Positions 33,401 through 44,045 of a DNA stretch of 64,000 nt are shown here, piece after piece (position 1 is the first letter of the stretch; each line of letters starts with the position of its first letter). Origin of the DNA: Falsiroseomonas sp050563525. Its GTDB lineage: Bacteria > Pseudomonadota > Alphaproteobacteria > Acetobacterales > Acetobacteraceae. The position numbers and the translations under genes are program-made. The notes under the pieces are model-generated. The model was not told the origin of the DNA. It saw only the letters and a program-made list of their open reading frames with translations, and did not search any database. The stretch covers positions 16,261 to 80,260 of the forward strand of contig NZ_JBNXUN010000019.1 of assembly GCF_050563525.1 (NCBI RefSeq), given 5' to 3'.

Positions 33401-34543
33401 TCAGCCGACGCCTTGTCCCAGAAAGGCGCGGGCCAAAGCGCGCCACATCTGCTTGCGGTTCAGCTCCCAGTCATAGGGCAGGCCGCGATGCACGTCGCCG
33501 GGATCCAGCGCCACCGCCTGTTCCCGGTGCAGCCAGGACCAGCGGTCGCTGATGCCCCAGGTCAGCAGGGTGCGCGCCCCACCTTCGAAGGCGGCGGAGG
33601 CGAAGGCGTGGGTGCGTAAGGCCACGGCGGCATCGCGCGCGACGAAATCGCCGACCGGCGGCCGCACCTCCCGCACGTCCAGTTCCGTGATCAGCACCTG
33701 CAGGTCCAGCGCGCGGATGTCGCGGACAAATCGCGCGAAGACGGCCGGGTTGAACGCCTCCCGCATCTGCAGATGTGCCTGGATGCCGACGGCGTCGAGC
33801 GGCACGTTGCGGTCGCGCAGGCTGCGCAGCAGGCGCAGAAGCCGGCGCCGCTTTTCCTCGGCCGAGGGGCTGTCCGCCTCCACGCCGTAGTCATTCAGGG
33901 TCAGGCGCAGCGTCGCATCGCGCTGCCTTGCCGCGCGCAACGCCATCGGGATGTAGTCGGGGCCGAGTGCCCGCAGCCACGGCGTGCTGCGCAGGTCGCC
34001 GCTGTTGCCTGCCGGTTCCGGCACGTCGGAGCCCGGCGGGTTGGCGACGGGCTCGTTCACCACGTCCCAGTCGCGGATACGGGCGCGGGTGTGTGTCAGG
34101 ACGCGGTCGAAATGCGCCTCCATCACCCCCTGGGCGCGGGCGCGGCTCTCGGCGAGGACGGGCGGCACCCAGGCGGGCAGTGAGTTGTGCCAGACCAACG
34201 CATGGCCGCGCAGTGGCTTGCGGAAATGCTCCGCCCAACTCAGCAGCGCATCGAGCTTGGTGAAGTCGAAGCGGCCGGCCTCCGGTTGCAGGCTCTCGAA
34301 CTTCGCCTCGTATTCCGGCACCAGGATGCCGGCCTCCTGCGCCACCAGGGCCGCGAACTGCGGCTCCTCCGCGATCAGTTGCGCGGTGACGGCGCAGCCA
34401 TAGGTGAAGCCGCGCGACTGCGCGATTTCGGCCAGCGGCCGGTCGGGCGCACTGGCGGGCGTGAAGGATTGGGCCCGGGCAGCGCGAGGAGCCGTGAAGG
34501 GCACAAGGACCAGGGGGGCGAGCGCCCGGCGGGACAGCGGCAA
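33401..34543 (-). CDS. Endo-1,4-beta-xylanase, GH10
   Basis: A 380-residue glycoside hydrolase family 10 enzyme that cleaves xylan. The acid/base Glu is at residue 164 (WDVVNEP) and the nucleophile Glu at residue 287 (VLITELDVRE). HALVWHNSLPAW and LNDYGVE are also typical. The N terminus has an export signal with two Arg (SRRALAPLVLVPF, ending RAARAQ). No ATG or GTG sits in place; a TTG at 34543, three bases after the preceding gene's stop, gives the shortest full signal peptide, so the start is tentative. The enzyme suggests contact with plant material. Confidence 0.91.
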   Translation of the reverse strand: MPLSRRALAPLVLVPFTAPRAARAQSFTPASAPDRPLAEIAQSRGFTYGCAVTAQLIAEEPQFAALVAQEAGILVPEYEAKFESLQPEAGRFDFTKLDALLSWAEHFRKPLRGHALVWHNSLPAWVPPVLAESRARAQGVMEAHFDRVLTHTRARIRDWDVVNEPVANPPGSDVPEPAGNSGDLRSTPWLRALGPDYIPMALRAARQRDATLRLTLNDYGVEADSPSAEEKRRRLLRLLRSLRDRNVPLDAVGIQAHLQMREAFNPAVFARFVRDIRALDLQVLITELDVREVRPPVGDFVARDAAVALRTHAFASAAFEGGARTLLTWGISDRWSWLHREQAVALDPGDVHRGLPYDWELNRKQMWRALARAFLGQGVG

Positions 34544-34545
34544 GG

Positions 34546-35409
34546 TCAGGCGGCCATCGCCGGCGTGGTGGCGCCCGTGGTTGGGGCCGGCTTGGCCAGC
34601 AGCGCCTGGTAGCGGCCACGGCGCCAGGCCATCAGCCGCCAGGCACCTTTCGCGGCGAGCAGGGACATCCGCCCGCGCGGTTGCAGTCCGACCGACTTGA
34701 ACACCATGCCCATGCCCCGTTCGATGTGGCGGAAGCGGTAATAGGCCATGGCGCGGCCCATGTACCCCGCAATGCAACGATCATGGCTGTAGGGGGTATC
34801 GATCGCCTCGTTGCCGCAGTGGAAGGCGAAGGCGAGTTCATCATCCTCCGACTCGCCGATCCGGCCGGCGGCGACCCGCAACCGTTGCAGGAAGGACAGC
34901 TTCTCCCGGCCCAGGTAGCGCTTCATGTGGTCGTAGAACAGCTTGAAATGGCGGTATTCATCCGCCGCGATCAGCTTGCAGACCTCCTTGAGCACAGGCT
35001 CATCGGTCGCCTCGCCGAGCGCGGTGTAGTAGCTGCTGGTACCGGTCTCGACCATGCAGCGGGCGATGAGTTCGCCGGTGCGGGAGCCGCGGATGGAGGC
35101 ATCGGCCTTGATGTCGATCTTGTAGCCGGCGCGGTAGCGGGCGAAGGCCTGTTCGAAATCCCAGGTCGGGTCCGCCAGCATCGCCCATTTGCCAAGGGCG
35201 TCGCCATGCTGGACCTCCTCCTCCGCCCAATGCGCGGCGGCCTGGTGGAAATCCGGATCGTCGTGGAAGACGGATTGCAGGTACAGGGCGTAGTCGTCGC
35301 CGTTGCGCTCGACCATCGCGGCGGCCTTCACCAGCGGCACGATCTCGGGATCGAGCCGGGCCGGGTCGAACTGGTCCCAGCCGATCTGCTCGATACGCCA
35401 GTGCTTCAT
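34546..35409 (-). CDS. Ferritin-like di-iron domain protein
   Basis: A 287-residue helical protein with two E-x-x-H-type iron motifs, EEEVQHGDALG (near residue 65) and ADEYRHFKLFYDH (near residue 150), plus further acidic residues on the helices between them. This resembles the rubrerythrin/acyl-ACP desaturase superfamily. The C-terminal ~90 residues are basic with a short Ala/Pro/Thr end. It is transcribed toward the xylanase gene with two bases between them, so they may form an operon, though the functional link is unclear. The reaction is unknown. Confidence 0.82.
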   Translation of the reverse strand: MKHWRIEQIGWDQFDPARLDPEIVPLVKAAAMVERNGDDYALYLQSVFHDDPDFHQAAAHWAEEEVQHGDALGKWAMLADPTWDFEQAFARYRAGYKIDIKADASIRGSRTGELIARCMVETGTSSYYTALGEATDEPVLKEVCKLIAADEYRHFKLFYDHMKRYLGREKLSFLQRLRVAAGRIGESEDDELAFAFHCGNEAIDTPYSHDRCIAGYMGRAMAYYRFRHIERGMGMVFKSVGLQPRGRMSLLAAKGAWRLMAWRRGRYQALLAKPAPTTGATTPAMAA

Positions 35410-35484
35410 GCCACCAATCGCCCCCGGTTCAGACCGCCGCTAATGTCTTGCGGCGGGGAGGCAGTTTCAAGCGCCCCGCTTGGC

Positions 35485-35895
35485 TTACGCCGCTTCGGCT
35501 GCCTGGGCCATGGCACGGGCGGACAGCAGGCGCGCCATGGTGGCGTCGCGCTTCTCAGGCGTGTCCATGGCGGCGGCGGTGTAGGCCGCCTCGGCCTCCC
35601 GCAGCCTGATCTCGGCCGCGGCCTTGGAAAGCTGCGCGACCGGCACGGCGTCATCGGCCAGCACGGTGCAGCGCTCCGGCGTCACTTCGGCGAAGCCACC
35701 GCCGACGAACAGCCGTTCCGTCACTTGGCCGCCCTCTGTCACGGCGATGATGCCGCCGCGCAGGGTGACGATCATCGGCGCATGGCCGGGCAGCACGCCC
35801 ATCTCGCCTTCCGCGGCCGGCAGCACGGCCATTTCCACGGCGCGGCTCAGCAGCAGCTTCTCGGGGGAGACGAGTTCGAACTGGAAGGTGGCCAT
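35485..35895 (-). CDS. atpC: ATP synthase F1 subunit epsilon
   Basis: A 136-residue central-stalk subunit that couples rotation and inhibits hydrolysis. The beta-sandwich domain fills residues 1-85 (FQFELVSPEKLLLSRAVEMAVLPAAEGEMGVLPGHAP) and a C-terminal helical hairpin follows, rich in Ala. It is the last gene of the atpHAGDC operon, with 144 bases between atpD and its start. Confidence 0.95.
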   Translation of the reverse strand: MATFQFELVSPEKLLLSRAVEMAVLPAAEGEMGVLPGHAPMIVTLRGGIIAVTEGGQVTERLFVGGGFAEVTPERCTVLADDAVPVAQLSKAAAEIRLREAEAAYTAAAMDTPEKRDATMARLLSARAMAQAAEAA

Positions 35896-36039
35896 GATGC
35901 GATCCCCATCAAATCCAACGAAGGCGGCCCGCTGGAGGCGGGCCGAGGCCGCAACAGCGGCCCGCCGCTTATGCGGCGAGCCAAGCGGCCGGAGGCCGCG
36001 CCCGGCGCCTGAGGGCGAGAAAAGCGATCGAAGAGGCTG

Positions 36040-37470
<1,431 letters not shown>

Positions 37471-37486
37471 CTGTGCGATTCCCTGC

Positions 37487-38374
37487 TCAAACAGCTTCAG
37501 CACCGGAGATGATCTCGATCAGCTCCCGGGTGATGTTGGCCTGTCGCGTACGGTTGTAGTTGAGCGTGAGCTTGTTGATCATCTCGCCCGCGTTGCGCGT
37601 GGCGTTGTCCATCGCCGTCATCTGGCTGCCGAAGAAGCCAGCCGCGTTTTCCAGCATCGCGCGATAGATCTGGATGGCGAGGTTCTGCGGCAGCAGCGTC
37701 GCGAGGATTTCCTCCTCGTTCGGCTCGTACTCATACAGCGGCTGCGCACCGGTCGGCGCCGCATCGGACTCGACCGCCGGCAGCAGCGCCGGGATCAGCT
37801 GCTGGCCGGTCGGCACCTGGCTGATGACGCTGCGGAAGCGGTTGTAGACCAGCGTGCAGACGTCGAATTCGCCGGCTTCCTGCATCGCGGTGATGCGCAG
37901 CGCGATCTCCTGCGCATCGGCAAAGTCGACGCGCTTCTTGCCGGCCATGGAAATCTCGCCGGTGATCCGGCTGGCGTATTCACGCTTGAGATAGGCCGCG
38001 CCCTTGCGCCCCACCGCCAGCACCTTCACCGTCTTGCCGGCCGCCTCCAGTTCGCGGATGCGACCGCGTGCGAAGCGCCCGACATTGGTGTTGAAGGCGC
38101 CAGCCAGGCCGCGATCGCCGGTTACCACCACCAGCAGATGCACCTGGTCGGACCCGCTGCCCACCAGCATCTTCGGCGCATCCGGGCTGCCGGCGACGGA
38201 GGCGCCGAGCGAGGCCAGCATGCGCTCCATGCGTTCCGCATAGGGGCGCGCCGCCTCGGCCTGCGACTGCGCACGGCGCAGCTTTGCCGCCGCGACCATC
38301 TTCATGGCCTGCGTGATCTTGCGCGTGCTCTTCACCGAGGTGATGCGCGCGCGAAGGGCCTTGAGGCTCGCCAT
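37487..38374 (-). CDS. atpG: ATP synthase F1 subunit gamma
   Basis: The rotating central shaft, 295 residues. The conserved N-terminal helix MASLKALRARITSVKSTRKITQAMKMVAAAKLRRAQ and C-terminal helix MTAMDNATRNAGEMINKLTLNYNRTRQA pair as a coiled coil. It follows atpA by 11 bases in the operon. Confidence 0.97.
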   Translation of the reverse strand: MASLKALRARITSVKSTRKITQAMKMVAAAKLRRAQSQAEAARPYAERMERMLASLGASVAGSPDAPKMLVGSGSDQVHLLVVVTGDRGLAGAFNTNVGRFARGRIRELEAAGKTVKVLAVGRKGAAYLKREYASRITGEISMAGKKRVDFADAQEIALRITAMQEAGEFDVCTLVYNRFRSVISQVPTGQQLIPALLPAVESDAAPTGAQPLYEYEPNEEEILATLLPQNLAIQIYRAMLENAAGFFGSQMTAMDNATRNAGEMINKLTLNYNRTRQANITRELIEIISGAEAV

Positions 38375-38385
38375 GTCGCGCTATC

Positions 38386-39924
38386 TCAGCCGAAGGACTT
38401 GGCGAAGCTGTCGAGGAAGGCGATCAGCTTGGCCTCGGTCTCCTTCTTGATCTCGCGATCGCTGCGGATCGAGGTCAGGATCTCCGGCGACTGCGACTTC
38501 AGGCCGGACAGCATCTGCCGCTCGAAGTCACCGACCTTGTTCACCGGGATCTTGTCCAGGTAGCCGCGGGTTCCGGCGAAGATCGCGGCCACCTGCTCCT
38601 CGACCGGAACCGGCTTGTACTGCGGCTGCTTCAGCAATTCCGTCAGGCGTGCACCGCGGGCCAGCAGGGCCTGCGTCGTCGCATCGAGATCCGAGGCGAA
38701 CTGCGCGAAGGCCGCCATTTCGCGGTACTGCGCCAGGTCCAGCTTGATCTTGCCGGCCACCTGCTTCATCGCCTTGATCTGCGCCGAGGAGCCGACGCGG
38801 GAGACGCTGAGGCCGACGTTCACGGCCGGACGGATGCCCTTGAAGAACAACTCCGTCTCCAGGAAGATCTGCCCGTCCGTGATCGAGATCACGTTGGTCG
38901 GGATGTAGGCGGAGACGTCGCCGGCCTGCGTCTCGATGACCGGCAGCGCGGTCAGCGAACCGGCGCCGAAATCGTCGTTCATCTTCGCCGCACGCTCCAG
39001 CAGGCGGCTATGCAGGTAGAACACGTCGCCCGGATAGGCCTCGCGGCCCGGCGGGCGGCGCAGCAGCAGCGACATCTGGCGGTAGGCGACGGCCTGCTTC
39101 GACAGGTCGTCGTAGAAGATGACCGCGTGCATCGCGTTGTCGCGGAAGTATTCCCCCAACGTGCAGCCGGTGTAGGGGGCAAGAAACTGCATCGGCGCCG
39201 GGTCGGAGGCGGTCGCGGCGACGATGATGGAGTATTCCATCGCGCCGTTCTCTTCCAGCGTCTTCACCAACTGGGCGACGGTGGAGCGCTTCTGGCCGAC
39301 CGCGACGTAGATGCAGTACAGCTTCTTGGACTCATCGCCGCCAGCGGCCTCGTTGGCCACCTTCTGGTTGATGATGGTGTCCAGGATGACGGCGGTCTTG
39401 CCGGTCTGGCGGTCGCCGATGATCAGTTCGCGCTGGCCGCGGCCGATCGGGATCAGGGCGTCGATCGCCTTGATGCCGGTCTGCATCGGCTCATGCACGG
39501 ACTTGCGCGGGATGATGCCGGGGGCCTTCACCTCGACGCGCATGCGCTTCTCGATGGCGATCGGGCCCTTGCCGTCGATCGGGTTGCCCAGCGCATCGAC
39601 GACGCGGCCGAGGAAACCCTTGCCGACGCCGACGTCCACGATCTCGCCGGTGCGGGAGACGGTGTCGCCTTCCTTCACGCCCTTGTCGTCGCCGAAGATG
39701 ACGACGCCGACATTGTCGGTCTCGAGGTTCAGCGCCATGCCCTTGATGCCGGCGCCGGGGAACTCGACGAGCTCACCCGCCATGACGTTCTGCAGGCCGA
39801 AGACGCGGGCAATGCCGTCGCCCACGGTCAGCACGGTGCCGACCTCGGCGACATTGGCTTCAGCGTCGAAGCCGGAGATCTGAGCCTTCAGGATCTCCGA
39901 GATTTCGGCAGGACGGATATCCAT
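38386..39924 (-). CDS. atpA: ATP synthase F1 subunit alpha
   Basis: The regulatory nucleotide-binding subunit, 512 residues. Walker A is GDRQTGKTA near residue 170, and VISITDGQIFLETELFF and the arginine finger region PAVNVGLSVSRVGSSAQ are present. The start ATG overlaps the atpH stop by one base (TGATG). The frame remains open far upstream through atpH, but that is a shadow. Confidence 0.97.
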   Translation of the reverse strand: MDIRPAEISEILKAQISGFDAEANVAEVGTVLTVGDGIARVFGLQNVMAGELVEFPGAGIKGMALNLETDNVGVVIFGDDKGVKEGDTVSRTGEIVDVGVGKGFLGRVVDALGNPIDGKGPIAIEKRMRVEVKAPGIIPRKSVHEPMQTGIKAIDALIPIGRGQRELIIGDRQTGKTAVILDTIINQKVANEAAGGDESKKLYCIYVAVGQKRSTVAQLVKTLEENGAMEYSIIVAATASDPAPMQFLAPYTGCTLGEYFRDNAMHAVIFYDDLSKQAVAYRQMSLLLRRPPGREAYPGDVFYLHSRLLERAAKMNDDFGAGSLTALPVIETQAGDVSAYIPTNVISITDGQIFLETELFFKGIRPAVNVGLSVSRVGSSAQIKAMKQVAGKIKLDLAQYREMAAFAQFASDLDATTQALLARGARLTELLKQPQYKPVPVEEQVAAIFAGTRGYLDKIPVNKVGDFERQMLSGLKSQSPEILTSIRSDREIKKETEAKLIAFLDSFAKSFG

Positions 39925-40529
39925 CAGGCGGCCCCCTTCATGGCGTACTGCAGGCGCTGCAGCTTGGACTTGAGAGAATTGTCGTACAGGCGCGAGCCGA
40001 TGCGGACCACGAGACCACCCAGCAGGGTCGGGTCCACGGTTTCCTTGAGCTGCACGCCGGAATACCCGGCCTCCGTCAGCCGCGCGACGATCTGCGAGCG
40101 CTGCGTGTCGGTGAGGCCATGGGCGGTGGAGACGGTGGCGATCTGCTGGCCGCGACGGGTCGCGAGCAGCGCGCCGAAGCTGGCGGCGACTTCCGGCAAC
40201 TGCGCCAAGCGGCGGTTCACGATCATCACGCCGAGCAGGTTGCGGACTTCCGTGCCGATCCCGGCGCGGTCCAGCACCGCGAAGATGGCGCGCTTCTGTT
40301 CCGCGCTGTCGAGCCGCGGGTCGGCCACGAAGGACCGGAAGCCGGCATCGCCTTCCCAGAGCTTGAACAGGTTGTCGAGGTCCGTCGCGATGCGGTCCGC
40401 GGCGCCGGGTTCCTTGGCGCGCAGGTCGTCGACGATACCGAGCAGCGCGAGCGCATAGCGCTCCGACAACCCGGTGGGGTTCGGGGTCCTGGCAGTGCCA
40501 GATGCGACGTCTGTCGTTGCGGAGGCCAA
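39924..40529 (-). CDS. atpH: ATP synthase F1 subunit delta
   Basis: Peripheral stalk connector, 201 residues. RYALALLGI near residue 25, EVRNLLGVMIVNRRLAQLPEV in the middle and DPTLLGGLVVRIGSRLYDNSLKSKLQRL at the end are hallmarks. It is the first gene of the F1 operon; the Fo genes are not in the window, which is the usual split arrangement in alphaproteobacteria. The promoter should lie in 40530-40708. Confidence 0.95.
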   Translation of the reverse strand: MASATTDVASGTARTPNPTGLSERYALALLGIVDDLRAKEPGAADRIATDLDNLFKLWEGDAGFRSFVADPRLDSAEQKRAIFAVLDRAGIGTEVRNLLGVMIVNRRLAQLPEVAASFGALLATRRGQQIATVSTAHGLTDTQRSQIVARLTEAGYSGVQLKETVDPTLLGGLVVRIGSRLYDNSLKSKLQRLQYAMKGAA

Positions 40530-40708
40530 GGGGATCCCGGTCCTGTCTCTGGTCGGAGCGTAAACCTACGGCGCGCGGGTCCGGGGGACAGGTGTGACCG
40601 TCCCCTTTATGCGGCGGCGGCGCCTTAGCATGCGCATTGCGGTGCGGCAACTCATCTCGTGCCGTTCGGGTCGTTCCCAGGCGCCGTCCGGCGGGCCAGG
40701 ATCGGCCG

Positions 40709-41914
40709 ATGGCGCAGCGTTTCGACGGATGGCGGGTGGTGGCGGGGGCCTTCGTGCTCGCCGTCTTCGCCTGGGGAATCGGGTTCTACGGGCCGGGAAT
40801 CTACATCGCGACGCTGGCGGAAGGCCGCGGCTGGTCAGTCGGCCTGCTGTCCGTCGCGGTAACATGGCATTTTCTCGTGGCGGCCGCGATGGTGGCGCAA
40901 CTGCCGGAGTTGCACCGGCGCTGGGGCTTGGCCGCGGTGACACGGGCGGGGGCGGTGGCCTCGGCGGCGGGGCTGCTGGGATGGGGATTCGGTAACCTGC
41001 CCTGGCTGGTCTTCGGGGCGGCGACGCTGACCGGCATGGGCTGGGCGCTGACCAGCGGGGCGGCGATCAACGCCATGATCTCCCCCTGGTTCGACCGGCG
41101 ACGGCCGGCGGCGCTGGCCATGGCGTACAACGGCGCCAGCGTCGGCGGCATCCTGATGACGCCGCTCTGGGCCTGGCTGATCGCAGGCTGGGGGTTCGGC
41201 GCGGCCACCGCCATCATCGCGGCCGCGCTGCTCGGCGCCGCCTGGCCGCTGGCAGGGCTGGTGCTGGGGCGCGGGCCGGCGGAGTCTGGGCAATACGCCG
41301 ATGGCGATGCCGCCCCGCCGCCCGCCCCGCCGCCCGCCCGGCCGGCCGCGCCGGCCCGCAGCCGTGGCGAACTGGCGCGGGACCGGGTGTTCCGCGGCCT
41401 GTCGCTGGCCTTCGCCATCGGGCTGTTCGCGCAGATGGGGCTGGTGACGCATCTGGTGTCCCTGCTGGTGCCGGCACTCGGCGTGCGCGGGGCGGGGCTG
41501 GCCATGGCCCTGGTCACGGTCTTCGCCGTCATCGGCCGCACCGTGACGGGCTGGGTACTGCCCGGCGGGCAGCGCCGGCGTTGGGCCGCGTCGGCCACCT
41601 TCGCGGTGCAGATGGCCGGCAGCCTGGTGCTGCTGGTGGCCGACGCATCGGTGCCGCTGCTGCTGCTCGGCTGCGCGCTGTTCGGCCTTGGCGTCGGCAA
41701 CCTGCTGTCGCTGCCGCCGCTGATCGCCCAGGCGGAATTCCCGGCCGCCGACGTCGGCCGCGTGGTGGCGCTGATGCAGGCGATCAACCAGGCCTTCTAC
41801 GCCTTCGCCCCGGCCGGCTTCGGGCTGCTGCGCGAGGTGGTCTCGGCCGAGGCGGCGCTGTGGGTGACGCTGGCGCTGCAGGGCATGGCGGCGGTGCTGG
41901 TGCTCAGGCGCTAG
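40709..41914 (+). CDS. MFS transporter
   Basis: A 401-residue major facilitator with about twelve helices. Features include the first helix FDGWRVVAGAFVLAVFAWGIGFY, WFDRRRPAALAMAYNGASVGG in loop 2-3, and a Pro/Ala-rich central loop at about residues 200-222. It resembles the monocarboxylate/oxalate-formate type (OFA) of MFS carriers. The start ATG at 40709 skips an unconserved 24-codon extension. Substrate unknown. It is convergent with tyrA. Confidence 0.88.
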   Translation: MAQRFDGWRVVAGAFVLAVFAWGIGFYGPGIYIATLAEGRGWSVGLLSVAVTWHFLVAAAMVAQLPELHRRWGLAAVTRAGAVASAAGLLGWGFGNLPWLVFGAATLTGMGWALTSGAAINAMISPWFDRRRPAALAMAYNGASVGGILMTPLWAWLIAGWGFGAATAIIAAALLGAAWPLAGLVLGRGPAESGQYADGDAAPPPAPPPARPAAPARSRGELARDRVFRGLSLAFAIGLFAQMGLVTHLVSLLVPALGVRGAGLAMALVTVFAVIGRTVTGWVLPGGQRRRWAASATFAVQMAGSLVLLVADASVPLLLLGCALFGLGVGNLLSLPPLIAQAEFPAADVGRVVALMQAINQAFYAFAPAGFGLLREVVSAEAALWVTLALQGMAAVLVLRR

Positions 41915-41923
41915 GGCCCGCCC

Positions 41924-42811
41924 CTACGCCTGCTTGCGCTCGATCAGCCCTCGCCGGATCTTCCGCCCGCGCTGGATGCGGTCCTCGATGAAGCCCGCCT
42001 CGCCCCAGCGCACGGCGCGGCCCAGCGCGTGCGCGTCCTCCGTGAAGCGCGCCAGCATCTCCAGCAGCGCCTCCCGGTTGTTCAGGAAGACGTCGCGCCA
42101 CATCGTCGGGTCGCTCGATGCGATGCGGGTGAAGTCGCGGAAGCCGGAGGCGGCGAATTTCAGCACTTGCTCCTTCGTCTCCTCCGCCAGGTCGTCGGCG
42201 GTGGAGCAGATGGTGAAGGCCAGCAGATGCGGCAGGTGGCTGACGATGGCGACGACCTTGTCATGCGTCGCCGCATCCATCGTCTCGATCATGCTGCCGG
42301 CGCGGCGCCACATCTCCCGCACCTTCTCCACCGCCTCCGGGTCGGTGCCGGGGCGCGGGGTCAGGATGACGTAGCGGCCCTGGAACAGCTCCGGGAAGCC
42401 GGCATCGGGGCCGGAGTGTTCCGTGCCGGCCATCGGATGCCCCGGCACCAGGTGCACGCCGCGCGGCAGCAGCGGGCCGATATCCCGCAGCACGCTCATC
42501 TTGGTGGAGCCGACATCGGTGAGGATGGCGCCGGGTTTCAGATGCGGCGCGACCTGCGCCATCACCGCCGCATTGGCGCCGACCGGCACGCAGAACACCA
42601 CGCAGTCGGCGCCCTCGACAGCCTTTGTCGCGTCCGGTTCCACCACATCGGCAATGCCGAGTTCGCGGACCCGGTCCAGCGTCGCCGGCGTCTTGGCATG
42701 CGCCACCACCGTCCGCGCGATGTCACCGCGTTCACGCGCCACCCGCGCCAGGGATGAGCCGATCAGCCCGACGCCGAGCAGGCACAGCCGCTCGAAAAGA
42801 GGCTCAGCCAT
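41924..42811 (-). CDS. tyrA: Prephenate/arogenate dehydrogenase
   Basis: Oxidative decarboxylation of prephenate or arogenate toward tyrosine. The protein has 295 residues. The NAD motif is LLGVGLIGSSLARVA at residues 11-25. DVGSTKMSVL, PGHPMAGTEHSGPDAGFPELF and the catalytic His region follow, with VSHLPHLLAF and GFRDFTRIASSDPTMW in the helical domain. Its start overlaps the end of hisC by eight bases, so the two are coupled. Confidence 0.95.
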   Translation of the reverse strand: MAEPLFERLCLLGVGLIGSSLARVARERGDIARTVVAHAKTPATLDRVRELGIADVVEPDATKAVEGADCVVFCVPVGANAAVMAQVAPHLKPGAILTDVGSTKMSVLRDIGPLLPRGVHLVPGHPMAGTEHSGPDAGFPELFQGRYVILTPRPGTDPEAVEKVREMWRRAGSMIETMDAATHDKVVAIVSHLPHLLAFTICSTADDLAEETKEQVLKFAASGFRDFTRIASSDPTMWRDVFLNNREALLEMLARFTEDAHALGRAVRWGEAGFIEDRIQRGRKIRRGLIERKQA

Positions 42812-43889
42812 TCCGGGTGAATTCGGTCAGCGCCTCAATGACGGCCTGGCATTCCTCGGCGGTGCCGATGGTGATGCGCAGGCAGGGCGCCAGGCCGTAG
42901 GAGCCCATCGCCCGCACGATCAGCCCGCGCGACCGCAGATGCGCATCGGCCGCCTTGGCGCGCGCCGCATCCCCGAAATCGACCAGCAGGAAATTCCCCT
43001 CGCTCGGCCAGACCTTGAGCCCCGCCGCTTCCAGCGCCGCCGCCACCTTGCCACGCCATTCGGTGTTGTGCGCGACCGAGGTCTCGACCCAGCCCGGCTC
43101 GGCCAGCGCCGCGATGCCAGCCACCATGGCCGCGCCGCTGACGTTGAACGGCCCGCGCACGCGGCCCAGCACATCCACCACCGCGGCCGGCGCGTAGCAC
43201 CAGCCGAGCCGCATCCCGCCGAGCCCGAAGATCTTGGAGAAGGTGCGCGTCATCACCGTGTTGTCGCCGGCATCGACCAGCGCCTGGCCCGGGTCGTAAT
43301 CCGGCCGCGTGACGTATTCGGCATAGGCGCTGTCCAGCACCAGCAGCACGTCGCCCGGCAGGCCGCGCCGCAGCCGCACCAGTTCGGATTGCGGCAGGAT
43401 GCTGCCCGTGGGGTTGTTCGGGTTGGCCAGGAACAGCAGCTTCGTCCGCGGGCCGACAGCGGCCAGCAGCCCGTCCACATCCGCCACCAGATCACGCTCC
43501 GGCACCTTGATGACGCGGCAGCCGGCCCAGCGGCCGGCCAGATCGTACATCAGGAAGCCATGCGCGGACATGACGATCTCCGTCCCCTCCCCGCCATAGG
43601 CCAGGATGAGCATGGTGAGGATCTCATCCGATCCGTTGCCGCAGACGATGCGGGCCGGGTCCAGGCCGAAGCGCGCGCCGATCGCCTCGCGCAGCGCGGT
43701 TGCGCCGCCATCGGGGTAGCGATGCGCCTCGCGCGCCGCGCTGGCGATGGCGGCGATGGCGGCGGGCGGCGGGCCGAAGGCGCCCTCGTTGGAGGACAGC
43801 TTGATGATGCGGTTCACCCCCGGCACCTTCGACTCGCCGCCGACATAGGGCTCCACCGAGAGGATGGAAGGGCGCGGCATGACGGTCAT
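42804..43889 (-). CDS. hisC: Histidinol-phosphate aminotransferase
   Basis: PLP aminotransferase, 361 residues, acting in histidine synthesis and often on aromatic keto acids. IIKLSSNEGAFGPPP near the N terminus, the LFLANPNNPTGS motif, the acidic DSAYAEYV and the PLP Lys in TFSKIFGLGGMRLGW are present. The coupling to tyrA suggests it also serves phenylalanine and tyrosine synthesis. It is divergent from metX across 156 bases. Confidence 0.95.
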   Translation of the reverse strand: MTVMPRPSILSVEPYVGGESKVPGVNRIIKLSSNEGAFGPPPAAIAAIASAAREAHRYPDGGATALREAIGARFGLDPARIVCGNGSDEILTMLILAYGGEGTEIVMSAHGFLMYDLAGRWAGCRVIKVPERDLVADVDGLLAAVGPRTKLLFLANPNNPTGSILPQSELVRLRRGLPGDVLLVLDSAYAEYVTRPDYDPGQALVDAGDNTVMTRTFSKIFGLGGMRLGWCYAPAAVVDVLGRVRGPFNVSGAAMVAGIAALAEPGWVETSVAHNTEWRGKVAAALEAAGLKVWPSEGNFLLVDFGDAARAKAADAHLRSRGLIVRAMGSYGLAPCLRITIGTAEECQAVIEALTEFTRNG

Positions 43890-44045
43890 CGGGGCGTGTC
43901 CGGAAGCGAAGGTTAAGCCCGTTGCATAGACGCGCCGGGGGGCGACGCCAAGGCAGAAGGCGGCGCCAAGGCGGGCCGCACACGCGCCAGTTGCCGCGCG
44001 GCGGCGCCGGCCCTATTCGTGGCGCGGAAATCCCGTCCGGCACCC

